A DNA stretch of 64,000 nucleotides from Cycas panzhihuaensis. Taxonomy: Eukaryota; Cycadophyta. The notes under the pieces were generated by a model. That model saw nothing but the letters and a program-made list of their open reading frames with translations, ran no database searches and was not told the origin of the DNA. Location of the stretch: assembly GCA_023213395.1 (NCBI GenBank), contig CM041465.1, positions 248,317,741-248,381,740 on the forward strand, written 5' to 3'. Shown here one piece after another: positions 43,145-55,088 of the stretch; the first letter of the stretch is position 1; each line of letters opens with the position of its first letter. The position numbers and the translations under genes were made by a program.

Positions 43145-44989
43145 AATGATGCCTTTCATTAATCCGAATACCAAGGTTGTGCCAAAACCGTTCAAATTTG
43201 TCTTTGCCAAGTGCTTTTATGAAGATATTAGCAACTTGCTCATCAGTTGGCTTGAACACAATATCAATCTCACCATCTTGTATATGTTCTCTAATAAAAT
43301 GATGGTGTACCTCAATATGTTTCGTCCATGTATGAAACACTCGATTCTTGGTCAACTTCAAGACACTTTGGTCGTCATAGGAGAGTAGAGTAGCCTGCAT
43401 CTGTTCAAGGCAGAACTTAGCAAAAATCCGCCTAAGCCAAATAGCTTCAATAGTTGCGTTGAAAACAGCTTTATATTCTGCTCCTGTGGATGACAAGGTA
43501 ACATTAGGTTGCTTCTTTCACCTCCAAGAAATAGTTGCAGAGCCCTAGTTGAAACGGTAGCCTAAGGTTGATCGTCTGCTATCTCGACAACCAACCTAAA
43601 TTGTATCCATAAAACTTGTCAATAAAGGATTGCCCACTTGAGAGTAATCAATGCCAAATTGTAATGATCTGCGAAAATATTCGAGAACCCGCTTGGTTGC
43701 ATTCTAGTGTGAGAATTTGGGTTGTGTCATATACCTAGAACAGATCCCAACCGCATAATAGATATCTAGGCAAGTATGAGTCAAGTAGATCAAACTCCCC
43801 ACACATTATCTGTACAAAGTGGGATCAATAAGTTTACCATGCTCATCATTATCCAATTTGAGTCTCGTCGCCATCGGGGTAGGTGAAGGCTTGCAATCAT
43901 TCATTCTGAATTTTTGCAATATATCCCTTGCATATTTGGCTTGAGAAAGGAAGATATGACCTAGCTATTGCCAGACCTCCATCCCAAGAAAATAGTGTAG
44001 CAATCCAATGTCAGTCATCTCGAAGCTGCTATTAAATTTTCTTTGAATATATGAAATCCACACTATGTTGTTGACAATAATCAATAAATCATCAACATAA
44101 AGTATGATAAGTATGATCAAGTTGTCTCGGATTTTCATGTACAGATTAAGATCCAAGGATGAGTGAATAAGTCCATGCTTGTAGAAGTAGTCATCAATCT
44201 TCGCATACCATATGCGAGGTGATTGTTTAAGGCCATACAAAGCCTTCTTAAGTCTACAAATTCTTTGCCACAAACAACATATCCAGGAGGTTGCTTCAAA
44301 TATACTTCTTCATGTAAATCGCTATTCAGAAAGGTGCTTTTGATGTCCATCTGGAATACTGGCCAATGAAACTAAGTTGCAAGTGCCAAAACAAGTCGAA
44401 CAATGGTCATGTTGGCAACAAGGGCAAATGTCTCATCATAATCAATGCCCTCAATTTGTTTGAAACTTTTAGCTACCAATCGAGATGTGTGGCACTAAAT
44501 GGAGCCATCTGCATGAAATTTGGTTTTGTAAATCCAACAACAATCAATGGGTTTCTTTCCTTTGGGCAACTCAACAAGCTCCCATGTATCATTATGAAGA
44601 ATGAAGTCCATCTCATCATTCATAGCCGCCTTCCACTTTTGGCCTATGACTACCTCCTCAAAAGTGGACAGCTCGGGAGTAGGTAAAACTTGTGCCATTA
44701 AGGCAAAGTTTGTAGAATGCCTATATTTTAATTGTCTCTTTGGTTTTGTAGGAGGCGATGAAGAAGCAGAAGCAATAGTCTGCAAGTACCATTTTGACAA
44801 CCTTTTAGAAATAACCTCTACATAAAGATCATCTAGAGAGATCGTGGAGGTAGAAGTAGAGGAACTAGGAGCAGACAAAGGATCAAGAGAATAAGAGGTT
44901 GATGGGGTTGATCCATCAACAATAACTGAAGGAGGTCATCAGCTTGTGTAGAATCCTCTTGATCAATAGGAAAGAAGATGCATTATGGA
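43145..44989 (-). pseudogene. Copia-H reverse transcriptase and RNase H
   Basis: RT starts in 44878-44495 (FEEVVIGQKWKAAMNDEMD, NDTWELVELPKGKKPIDC) and continues with [36 protein letters not shown] and YVDD at 44088-44099. RNase H has DNQSVLKLTK, HIEVHHHFIREHIQ and ANIFIKALG; SSTGAEYKA replaces SSTEAEYKA, losing the catalytic E. A frameshift near 44270 and several stops break it. It is a different family from A/C/D/E/F. Confidence 0.85.
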
Positions 44990-45839
44990 TCCAAAACCTA
45001 ATTCGCTTCAAAGAAGATGACATCCTGAGAGGTGTGCATTTGCCGTGTCGCAGGATCATAGAGTTTATAAGCTTTGCAACTGGGCACATAGCCAACGAAA
45101 ATACATTTCCCATTTTTATCATCAAGCTTCTTTCGTTGTTCTTTTGGTATATGCATATATGCAGTGCACCCAAAAGTATGCAAATATGAGATTGTAGGCT
45201 TCTGGTCAAACCAAGCCTCCTCGAGTGTGATGTTCAACACTGTTTTTGTTGGACTACAGTTGGCAAGATAAATAGCAATATTGGTTGCTTCAGTCCAAGA
45301 TTTTTTGGGGCAAGCATGGCCTTGCCTTTACTCACCAAAGTCCAATTCATTCTCTCAACAACACCATTTTGCTAAGGAGCATACAGGGCAAAAAAATGTC
45401 GCTTAATGCCATTGTCCTTACAGAATTGTGATAATTCATTTGACTTGTATTCGCCTCCATTATCACATTGAAGAATTTTGAGTGGTATATTTGATTCTCT
45501 TTTAGCTTCAAATTTGAATTCTTTGAATTTTTCAAAGGCTTCAAATTTCAACTTCAAAAAGTAGACCCATACTTTCTAGGAAAAGTCATCAATAAAGGTG
45601 ATGAAATATCGACAACCATTAAATGAATCTTGTGATATAGGTCCACAAATATCAAAGTGGACAAGGCCAAGTGGTTGTTGAGCATCCTAAACTTTGCCAT
45701 AAGAGATAAATGGTGCTCTATGATGCATTCCTATTATGCAAGTTTCACACAAACACTTTGTTTAATTTTAGCCAACCCATGCACCATATTGAACATGAAC
45801 AGTAAATGAAGGTTATTCATATTCAAGTGACCAAGATGT
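44990..45839 (-). pseudogene. Copia-H integrase
   Basis: Core pieces HFDICGPIS, FIDDFS, KILQCDNGGEYKSNEL (second acidic D kept) and NGVVERMNWTL, then LEEAWFDQKPTISYLHTFGC and the C-terminal GKCIFVGYVPSCKAYKLYD. Stops at the QQNG and FS-KVW positions. It begins at 45839, where Copia-G cuts the pre-integrase LGH motif. Confidence 0.84.
45835..45839. repeat. Target duplication of Copia-G, left
   Basis: GATGT, identical to 59623-59627. Confidence 0.9.
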
Positions 45840-46035
45840 TGTAGAAATTCATAGATAGATATCAGAAAGACTGATGATTTATTATGAGAGATCAATTACA
45901 TATATATACAATTTGTACATTGTAACCGACATGTGTCTGAGAGACACGTGGTAGACACTTGTCTATGAATACATAAAGAGGGATCTTACATGACCCTCAA
46001 GTATACATTCCTAGATGAAACATTATATTCTAACA
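45840..46035 (-). repeat. 3' LTR of Copia-G (196 bp)
   Basis: TGTAGAAATTCAT to ATTCTAACA; partner at 59429-59622. It includes a TATATATATA tract and the pair GACACGTGG/CATGTGTC. Confidence 0.92.
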
Positions 46036-46989
46036 CCCTGTCTACATGTTTCATCTTTTTAGTCCTATTTTGTCTCTAAGAACTATAAACTTGTCCTTAC
46101 TGAGGGGTTTTGTTAAAATATTTGCAATTTGTTCATTTGTTGAACAGTAGATTAAATCAACTTCCTTGTTCTGAACTTTTTCTCTTATGAAGTGATGATG
46201 TACTTCAATGTGCTTTGTACGAGCGTGAAGGACAGGATTTTTGGATAGTTTGATGGCACTTTGATTGTCATAGAATAGAGTGGTTGGTTCCTTCTGTTGT
46301 TGATCCAAATACGACAGCAATTACCTAAGCCACACTGCTTCGCAAGCTGCACTAACTGCTAACTTGTATTTTGCTTCTATTGAAGAGAGTGCCATTGTGG
46401 CTTGTCTTTTGCTACTCCAAGATATTGTTGCAGATCCAAAGAAGAAACAATACCCACTTGTTGACTTCCTTTTTTCTCTGTCTCTAGCCCAATCGGAGTC
46501 ACAGTATCCAATTAGTTTGTTTGTTTTTATTTTTGGATATGTGAGCTTTAGATCAGTTGCTCCCTTTAGGTACCTAAGGATTCTTTTTGCTGCTTTCTAA
46601 TGTCTCATCTTTGGATCCTGCATACATCTTAAAACTAGACTTACTGAATACGAGATATCTAGTCTAGTTGCTCTGAGATAAATTAAGCTACCTATCAATT
46701 GCCTGTACAATGTGCCATCTATTGCAAGTTCATCTTTGTTTGAAGTGAGATCACAGCCTACTTCCATAGGGGTGATGCAAGAGTTGCTTTCCTCCAGTTT
46801 GAACTTAGATAGCAGATTTTTAATGTATCTACTTTGGGATAAGGAAATTGAGTTTTCTTTTTGATAAACTTCTATCCCTAAATAATAATTTAGCAGCCCT
46901 AGATCCGTCATTTCAAAGCCCCTTTTTAGTTGTGACCTTATGTCTTTTATTGATTTAGTATCATCACTAGTGAGGATCATATCATCCAC
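46036..46989 (-). pseudogene. Copia-G reverse transcriptase end and RNase H
   Basis: The catalytic YVDD is at 46981-46992. LKRGFEMTDLGLLNYYLG, RQLIGSLIYL, DSDWARDREKKSTSGY, IEAKYKLAVSAACEAVW, HIEVHHHFIREKVQ and ANILTKPLS follow in one frame, with TAA/TAG at about 46596 and 46323. In the usual SSTEAEYK the E is kept, but the next A-E is AK. Confidence 0.88.
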
Positions 46990-47640
46990 ATAAACAGTAA
47001 TAACTATGATTAGTCCCTATCTTTCTTGGATGTATAAACTGGAGTTCGAGTTGCACCTATAGAAACCATTCTGAATGAGATATTTGTCTAATTTTACATA
47101 CCAAGCTCTTGGGGCTTTTTTTAACCCATATAAAAGCCTTTTTCAATTTGCAAACCAGATTCTCTTTCGTAGGCTGGACAAATCCTTCAGATTGTCCATG
47201 TAGACTTCTTCTTCAAGTTTGCCATTTAGGAAAGCACTTTTTACATCTAGCTGGTAAATCTTCCAGTTGTTCTGAGCTGCTAGAGCTATTACTGCTCCTA
47301 CTGTGTTCAATTTGGCTATTGGTGAAAATGTCCCTTCGTAGTCTATTCCAGTAGTCTGAGTGTACCCTTTAGCAACCAACATGGCCTTGTATTTGCTTAT
47401 TTTCCCATCAGCATCTTCCTTTATTTTAAAAACCCATTTGCAATTCACCATAGGTTTACCTGGAGGTAAATTTACGAGCTCCCATATTTGATTTTTAGAA
47501 ATTGACTCCACCTCTTCATTTATAGTTGTTTCCCATTCCTTGTGTCCTCTTGCTTCTTCGAATGACTGCGGTTCTATGGTTGTGAACAAAGCTTGATTTT
47601 GTTGACTCCTTGTCCTGTGGGTATATATATCCCCTTTGCT
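46990..47640 (-). pseudogene. Copia-G reverse transcriptase, main part
   Basis: The open segment 47589-47143: FEEARGHKEWETTINEEVES, KWVFKIKEDADGKI, KGYTQTTGIDYEGTFSPIAK, IYQLDVKSAFLNGKLEEEVYM. A frameshift near 47140 follows, then stops up to the YVDD motif. Typical copia RT N-terminus. Confidence 0.88.
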
Positions 47641-49253
47641 TTCTTCAATGGTTTTGAGGTACCATCTTGGCTTTTTTTTTTCTCTTCCTTTTTTCCATCT
47701 TCAATGCTTGTATCTGTAGGAGACATTCCTTCTTCTCCGACTATAGAGATTTCATGAGATGCCCTCTCTGAATTCTTTGTCTCTACGTCTTCTGAGGTGA
47801 TTCCAGAGACCTCTTCAACAAACAGCTCTATTTGTAAAATTCTCTTGGGCTTTTCTTCAACTATGCGTTGGACCGATGTGTCCTTTATGAGATCAACTTC
47901 ATTAAAAACATCTCTACTTATATAAACCTTGTTTGTTATAGGGCCTATACATTTGTAGGCTTCTAAATTTTACTGTAACCTACCATTATAGATTCTATGC
48001 TTTTAGAATCTAGTTTTGATCTCTTTTTATCCGGAACATGAACAAAAACTTTTCATCCAAATATTCTTAAATTACTTACATCTGGTTTGGTTCCGATCCA
48101 TGCTTCTTCTGTAGTGATTTGATCCAGAACCTTTGTAGGGCTTCTATTTATGAGATACTTGGCTATGTTGATTGCTTCCGCCCAATAAATTTTTGAGATT
48201 TGACTTTCTTCAATCATGCATTGAGCGATTTCCATGATTATTCAATTCATGCGCTCAACAATCCCATTGAATTGTGTTGTATATGGAGTTGTGAGTTGTC
48301 TATTCCAGTAGTCTGAGTGTACCCTTTAGCAACCTACTTGGCATGGCATTTGCTTATTTTCCCATCAGCATCTTCCTTTATTTTAAAAACCCATTTGCAA
48401 TTCACCATAGGTTTACCTAGAGGTAAATTTACAAGCTCCCACATTTGATTTTTAGAAATTGACTCCATCTCTTCATTTATAGTTGTTTCCCATTCCTTGT
48501 GTCCTCTTGCTTCTTCAAATGACTACGGTTCTATGGTTGTGAACAAAGCTTGATTTTGTTGACTCCTTGTCCTGTGGGTATATATATCCCCTTTGCTTTC
48601 TTCAATGGTTTTGAGGTACCATCTTGGCATTTTTTTTTCTTCCTTTTTTCCATCTTCAACGCTTATATCTGTAGGAGACATTCCTTCTTCTTCGACTGTA
48701 GAGATTTCATGAGATGCCCTCTGTGAATTCTTTGTCTCTACGTCTTCTGAGGTGATTCCAGAGACCTCTTCAACAAACAGCTCTATTTGTAAAATTCTCT
48801 TGGGCTTTTCTTCAACTATGTGTTGGACTGATGTGTCCTTTATGAGATCAACTTCATTAAAAACAACATCTCTACTTATATAAACCTTGTTTGTTATAGG
48901 GCCTATACATTTGTAGGCTTCTAAATTTTACTGTAACCTACCATTATAGATTCTATGCTTTTAGAATCTAGTTTTGATCTCTTTTTATCTGGAACATGAA
49001 CAAAAACTTTGCATCCAAATATTCTTAAATTACTTACATCTGGTTTGGTTCCGGTCCATGCTTCTTCTGGAGTGATTTGATCCAGAACCTTTGTAGGGCT
49101 TCTATTTATGAGATACTCGGCTATGTTAATTGCTTCCGCCCAATAAATTTTTGAGATCTAACTTTATTCAATCATGCATTGAGCGATTTCCATGATCATT
49201 CGATTCATGCGCTTAGCAACCCCATTGGATTGTGGTGTATATGGAGTTGTGAG
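47341..49253. repeat. Tandem duplication inside Copia-G, unit about 958 bp
   Basis: 47341-48298 and 48299-49253 are direct repeats, about 96% identical by eye. Each holds the end of integrase and the start of RT. At the junction near 48299 integrase sequence GTGAGTTG runs directly into RT sequence TCTATTCCAGTAG; only TCT is shared at the breakpoint. The left copy continues into RT, the right copy into the integrase core. Confidence 0.85.
47641..48298 (-). pseudogene. Copia-G integrase C-terminus, copy within left repeat
   Basis: The open segment 48235-48053 carries EIAQCMIEE, KIYWAEAINIAKYLINRSPT and EEAWIGTKPDVSNLRIFG, the end of the integrase core, then a degraded C-terminal region with KKRSKLDSKS. 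In sequence order it repeats what lies at 48600-49250. Confidence 0.82.
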
Positions 49254-49963
49254 CTATCTTTGAAGTCCCTATATCTTGCAAAAATTTTAAAAATTCTTCA
49301 AGATGTATTTGCCTCCACCATCTGATCTGACACTTTCTTTTTTTGCTCCAAATTCCAGTTTAGCTTCTGCTTTAAATTATTTAAATTTCTCGAAAACCTC
49401 AAATTTGTTGTAAAGAAAATAAATCCACGTTTTCCTAGAGAAATCATCAATGAATGTCAAAAAATACCTAGCACCACTAATTGAGCAAGGTGTGAGAGAT
49501 CCACATAGGTCAGTGTCTACCAATTCCAATTTACTTTAGGCTCACCATTCATTTGCTTTAAATGGAAAATGATGTTGTTTTCCTAGCATGCAACGTTTTC
49601 AAATAAGATGATGGAAAGAGACATTTAGAAGACCATCAACCATTTTAGATTTTTGTAACTGCATTAGCCTATCAGATGAGATATGCCGTTATTTCAAATG
49701 TTACAATTTATTATTATCAGTATTGGTTGCAGTACATGCCTTTTCATTGATGGTCACAAGTTTAGAAAGTAACCTATATAGATCATTACTTTCTATGCCT
49801 TTTGCAATTACGCCTCCCTCCTTTTCCATGTCCAAAATGTGACAATACCTATTTTCATCAAATATTGTTCTCAACTTTTTTTTTCCTAGCTGAGAAATAA
49901 AAAGAAAGTTCTTTTTTAACCACGGAACAAAAGGTACATTGCTAATTTTTTGTATGCCCCCTT
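48299..49963 (-). pseudogene. Copia-G pre-integrase and integrase, main copy
   Basis: From 49963 downward: NVPFVPWLKKNFLFISQLGKKKL, NDLYRLLSK, then the zinc region (CMLGKQHHFPF), DTDLCGSLTPC, ARYFLTFIDDFSRKTWIYFL, SVRSDGGGKYI, then TPQSNGVAKRMNR. The last carries K where the catalytic E is expected (VAERMN in relatives). The part below 48420 is RT start belonging to the duplication. Confidence 0.84.
49959..49963. repeat. Target duplication of Copia-F, left
   Basis: CCCTT, identical to 57566-57570. Confidence 0.9.
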
Positions 49964-50521
49964 TGTGAAAAGAGACCCAATGGCCTCACAGTCCCAAGGT
50001 CTAGAAGCTAGGTTCACTCTAGTTCTAGAAAGCACAAATGCTTAACAAGTATAATACTCTCAAGATAAAAGAAAGCATAAGAGACAAAGCATAAAATGAA
50101 GGAGCAAGAGAAATGATACCAAATGTGTGGGGTTGGAATTGGTCCAACCTCCAAAAGAATAAACAGTTTGATTAGCAAACTGATAGCATAACAATACAAC
50201 TCCAACTCCCATATGAGACAATGAGGAGAGGTCTCATTATATAGAGTGAAATGAGAGACCTAAGGCATTGGATGTCTGACAAGTGTCAAACATTCAAGGT
50301 ACATGCCTTGCATGTCGGACATGTGTCCTTTTGGGGCTCTTATGTGAGAAAAAGTGCATGGGGGTCTATTTGACCCTTTAGTGACAACGTTGTATCACTA
50401 GAAAGAATGTGGGTGTGCACTTTATCACTTAAGTGATAAGTCACCCTTAAGGTACAACTTTACAAATATTACATGAAAAAATAAAGTGCATAATCTTAAC
50501 ATGTAAACATAAGGTTTAACA
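49964..50521 (-). repeat. 3' LTR of Copia-F (558 bp)
   Basis: TGTGAAAAGAG to GGTTTAACA in plus reading. Palindrome 2 at 50268-50297 has one change in each arm. The primer-site-like sequence is at 50114-50127. Confidence 0.94.
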
Positions 50522-50527
50522 CCCCTC
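50522..50527 (-). promoter_or_regulatory. Polypurine tract of Copia-F (eroded)
   Basis: CCCCTC on the plus strand adjoins the LTR; relatives have CCCCCCCTT. Confidence 0.7.
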
Positions 50528-52149
50528 ATCGCTTACAATGTTAAGCCTGGACGCCAAGACCATCTCTCGAATTTTATAAACTTTTCTACCAAGAGGCTTG
50601 GTAAAGATGTCTGTTATCCGCTCCTTTGTAGGTCTCAGATCGGAGGTTGATCTCACCATTCTGCACATGCTCTCTGATGAAGTGATGATGAACCTCAAAG
50701 TGTTTGGTCTGTGCATGAAAAACTGGATTCTTGGCTAACTTGAGTACACTTTGATTGTCAAGGTAAATCCTGGTGGGGTGATCCTGCTCAAGTCCAAGTT
50801 CCCCAAGAATCCGTCGTAGCCAGATAGCTTCACAAGCTGCGTTGACTGCAGCTTTGTACTCTACTTCGGTGGACGACAAGGTAACATTGGGTTGCTTCTT
50901 GCAACTCCATGAAACAACTGCTGAACCAAGGGAAAAACAGTATCCCGAGGTTGATCTCCTACTATCTTGACAACTTGCCCAATCAGAATTTGAGAACCCT
51001 TCCAGAGTAAAGTTCTCATTATGTGCATACTCAAGGCCATGCTGTAATGTGCCTTTGATGTATTTAAGTATGCGTTTAGCTGCATTCTAGTGTTTCTGAT
51101 TGGGTTGAGACATGTATCGTGAACAAATCCCAACTGCAAATGAAATATCCGGTCAAGTGTTGGTGAGATAAATGAGGCTCCCAATCAATTGCCGATAAAG
51201 TGTGGGATCTGCAGGTGCAGCTTTCTCATTGAGAGTAAGCTTAGATCCATTCTCCATTGGTGTAGGGGCTAGTTTGCAGTCGTGCATCCTGAACCGCTGC
51301 AAAATGTCCCAAGAATATTTCGCTTGGGAGATGAAGATATAGCCTAGCTGTTGCCATACCTCAAAGCCTAAGAAATAATGGAGAAGTCCAAGATCTGTCA
51401 TCTCGAAACTTCTCTTCAAGTTATCCTGGAGAATGTGTATCATCTTAGTGTCATTGCGAGTGATCACTAAGTCATCTACATACAAGACAATAAGAATGGC
51501 ATGGTTCTTTTCATGTTTGATGTATAGGTTAAGATCTGAAGTAGATCGATGAAACCCATGTTTCAAGAAGTAATCATCGATCTTTGAGTACCATGCTCTT
51601 GGAGCTTGTTCCAAGCCATATAATGCCTTTTTTAGGCGACATACTAAATGCTCCTTGCCTTGTACTTTGTAACCGGGAGGTTGCTCCAAGTATACCTCCT
51701 CCTGAAGATCGCCATTAAGAAAAGCGCTCTTCATGTCCATCTGATAGACTGGCCATTTGCATTAAGCAGCTAAGGCCAAGATGAGTCTGATGGTGTTCAT
51801 ATTTGCCACTGGTGCAAAAGTCTCCTCATAGTCTATGCCTTCTTTTTGTTTGAATCCTTTTACCACAAGGCGGGCCTTCTACCGCTTAAGTGAACCATCA
51901 GAATGGAATTTGGTCTTGTAGACCCATTTGCAACTGATTGCCTGTTTGTGTTTAGGCAATTCAACCAAATGCCAAGTACCATTCTTTTCAATAGAATGGA
52001 TTTCTTCATCCATGGCAGCCTTCCAATTTTCATTTTTAGAAGCCTCCTCAAAAGTGGAAGGCTCATCGACACATAGCACTTCAGCCATAAGTGCATAATT
52101 GGTCTGTTGCCTGTATTTTGATGGACGTTGTCCTTCAATGATGTGGCCG
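50528..52149 (-). pseudogene. Copia-F reverse transcriptase and RNase H
   Basis: RT is open at 51740-51153 with [37 protein letters not shown] at 51471-51482 and FEMTDLGLLHYFLG. RNase H has SSTEVEYKAAVNAACEAIW and HFEVHHHFIREHVQNGEINL, with V in place of A in the TEAEYK motif. Stops fall at CAG-to-TAG near 51883, TGC-AAT-CAG near 51763 and TGG-to-TAG near 51090; a frameshift near 50620 affects the tail. Confidence 0.9.
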
Positions 52150-53769
52150 TCTTGTACTGTCTGAGTGTACCATTTTGGTAACGTTTGAATTAAACTGACT
52201 TGAACCTCAAGATCTTCTGGTCTAAGGGGTTGATCAACAGAAGATGTGCATGGATCAAGTGGAGCAAAATCAGTTGATGTAGACGATCTAGTAGGTGCAG
52301 ATGATGTACATGGAGTAGAAGATTGAGAGGGAAGAAAAGCCTCAACAATCTTCTTGCCTTTGTCAATGGGAGGTTGCATGGATGTTGTTTGCAACTCCTT
52401 ATGATCTTCTTCAGCAAAGATGACATCTCTTGAGAGATGCATTTTCTTCCGAATGGGATCATACAATTTGTAGGCTTTGCTATGAATGGCATAACCTACA
52501 AAGATGCATTTTAGACTATGTTTGTCTAATTTTGTTCTTTGCTAATCGGGGATGTGCATATAAGCAGTGCACCAAAAAGTCCTCAAACGGCTGACAGTTG
52601 GCTTTTTGCCAGACCATGCCTCCTCGGGTGTCATATTGGTGACTGTTGTAGTTGGACTGCGATTAGCCACATAGGCAGCTGTATGAAATGCTTCTGCCCA
52701 GTAAGCTCAAGTGAGTCCTTGTGCATGCATCATTGCTTTGGATTTATTAGCCAAAGTTCATTCATCTGCTCGTAGACTCCATTTTGTTGAGGAGTGTGAG
52801 GAATAGTCAGTTGTCTCCTAATGCCATTATCCTTGCAGTATTGGGTGAATTCATTTGAAGTAAACTCACTTCCATTGTCTGTCCTTAATGTTTTGATGGA
52901 GTGGCCAGACTCTTTTTCTACTTCAAGCTTGAATTCTTTGAATTTGGAAAATGCTTCAGACTTTTGCTTGATGAAGTAGACCCAGACTTTATGAGAAAAA
53001 TCATCAATGAAGGAGATGTAATACAAGGCTCCTCCAAAAGATGCGGTGGACATAAGGCCACACAAATCCGAGTGTACCAACTGCAAAGGATGTGATGCAC
53101 GCCATGCTTTGCCTTTAGGGAAAGGCAAGCGATGCTGAGTCCCCATTATGCACGCTTCACAAAGACATTTTGTGCCATAGATCTTTGGAAGCCCATGTAC
53201 TATATTTTTGTTGATCATCTGCCTTAAATTGTCTAAGCTCAAATGGCCTAGACGTTGATGCCAAAGTTGCATCTTGGACAAGTATGGAGTGACAATTGAA
53301 CCAGAATAACTAGAATCAAGTGTTATATTATTTGCATCCAATTTGTAGATGCCTTGATCCTCATATCCAACAGCTACTACTTGGCCATCTTCGTCACTGA
53401 TTATACATTTCCCATTTCTGAACAAGACACTCATCTATTGTTTGTCCAACTTGCTAACAGATAGTAAGTTATTGTCCATTGAAGGTATGAAGTAGGCATT
53501 GCCATCGGGAAATGAAGAGGAAGGTTTTGTAGAGGAGTGAAATGGAGCTATTGTGCCTATTCCAGAAATCTTAACAGATTGATTGTTCCCAAAGGTCACT
53601 GATTGACCTTTACCTTCCTTGATGTCGGTAAGGAGTTCTTCACTCCCAGTCATGTGTTGCAAAGCTCCAGAATCGATGATCTAAGTTTCATCAACCTTGG
53701 ATGTTTGATATGCACAAAACAGTTTGTCTTCATCTGCAAACTGATTAAAGTGGCGTTGATTGCCACCTC
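52150..53769 (-). pseudogene. Copia-F protease and integrase
   Basis: The protease motif reads DSGALQHM (relatives DSGA-T/S-QHM) and is preceded by TGG-to-TAG near 53682. The long open segment 53434-52730 (234 codons) holds WHQRLGHLSLDNL, CLCEACIMGTQHRLPF, HSDLCGLM, FIDDFSHKVWVYFIKQKSE, RTDNGSEF and NGVYEQMNE, so the D, D, E triad is present. A one-base loss near 52740 shifts the frame. The C-terminal segment 52466-51879 is open. Confidence 0.9.
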
Positions 53770-54713
53770 TAAAACCCCCCCTTCCTCTTTGACCTCCTCG
53801 ATAGGCACCTCGATTTGGTCAAGGGGATCTTCTTCTTCATTCTTTGGAATCTTTGTCGGTATTGCTGACGTGGTTGCTGTTGTTGTTAACGTGGTTATTG
53901 CTGCTGCTGATGTAGATCTGCTTGCTTCTTCCTACAATCAGGTGCTATGTGGCTAGGTTTGCCACAATAATGACATACAACATTGGTCTTTGAAGAACCA
54001 ATATTCATGTTCCCAAACTGCTTTGAGAGTGCAGGTTTGGGGTGTTGTTTGGCCTTTGAGTTGGCCGTGAATGCACCTGATGTAGATGGTTCCTCCTCAT
54101 TATCCTTAGTGTAGATTTATTCTTCTTGAAGCAATGAACTTTCAAATTCATTGAATGTCATTCTTTTGAGAGAACCATCTCTTGTAGTAGATTATATGAA
54201 GCCATTGTAGTCCTTTGGCAAAGCTTTGGTAATAGATGTGATCAGTTCATCTCTTGTTGCTGGACTACCTAGTGGATTCAACTCATTACATACCTCTTTG
54301 ATGGAGGAAAGAAAAGCCGACATAGGCTTGACAAATTTTACAGAATACAACCTCGCTTTTACCATGAAAATGTGACCTTCATCTTGCCTTTCATACAATG
54401 AGGACAAAATGTCCCAAGCTTCCTTAGAAGCTTTTGCACAAGCAATGTTTTGATTCACATGTACATCAACAATCATATGAAAGAATGCCAAAGCGATTTC
54501 ATCTTTGGCTTCCCATGCAGCAACAAAAGCATCATCAGGTTGCACAGTTACATTGCCATTGACAACAGGTACAGGTTGGGGTAGTCTTCTAGAAACATAA
54601 CCCCAAAATTCATTTATGATCAACAAATTCTAAGTGATTCTTTTCCATTCTTGATAATTATCTTGACCTGTTAATCGAATGGTGCATGCATTAAGCATGT
54701 TAATAGCAGCCAT
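53770..54713 (-). pseudogene. Copia-F gag pseudogene
   Basis: ATG at 54713 (complement CAT 54711-54713) opens MAAINMLNAC. A stop lies near 54630. The open part 54626-54192 covers the Gag domain (NEFWGYVSRR, AWEAKDEIALAFFHMIV, KEVCNELN). Knuckle CHYCGKPSHIAPDC is at 53934-53975, with all four ligands present. TAA near 54118 and a further stop in the Gln-rich tail. Confidence 0.88.
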
Positions 54714-55020
54714 GTTTCAGTTATAAGGCTTGAAGCTAGCAAATAACTTGGAAACTCAAAGCCTTCGTTGCTTAAGTTCCACCTTCTAACGAAACCAACA
54801 GTCCTGATCTTGCTAGAAGATCCAACAACTGAATGGAATGATGAGGGGTGGAGGACTAGGCTATGGAGTTGGTCCAACTCTGATCTATAGAAGAGATCCA
54901 ACAGTTGGCCAAGTTAAATCTAGGACAAGGCAGGTAGGGTTGATCTGCATGGACGTACCATGCTTTCCTTGGGATTCACAGCCCCAATAACACCCTTTTT
55001 GAACCTCCTTTCCTTCGAGC

Positions 55021-55088
55021 AACCTTAATTGTCGTGCACTGACCGTACGGTCGGTTGGTCCCCTAGGGAATGCACCAAGCTTAAGGTT
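55021..55088 (-). promoter_or_regulatory. Leader stem-loop 2, Copia-F
   Basis: AACCTTAA (55021-55028) and TTAAGGTT (55081-55088), then GTGCA/TGCAC, enclose the palindrome GACCGTACGGTC (55041-55052). Hairpin 1 follows at 55095-55124. All pairings seen in Copia-A are preserved. Confidence 0.62.
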
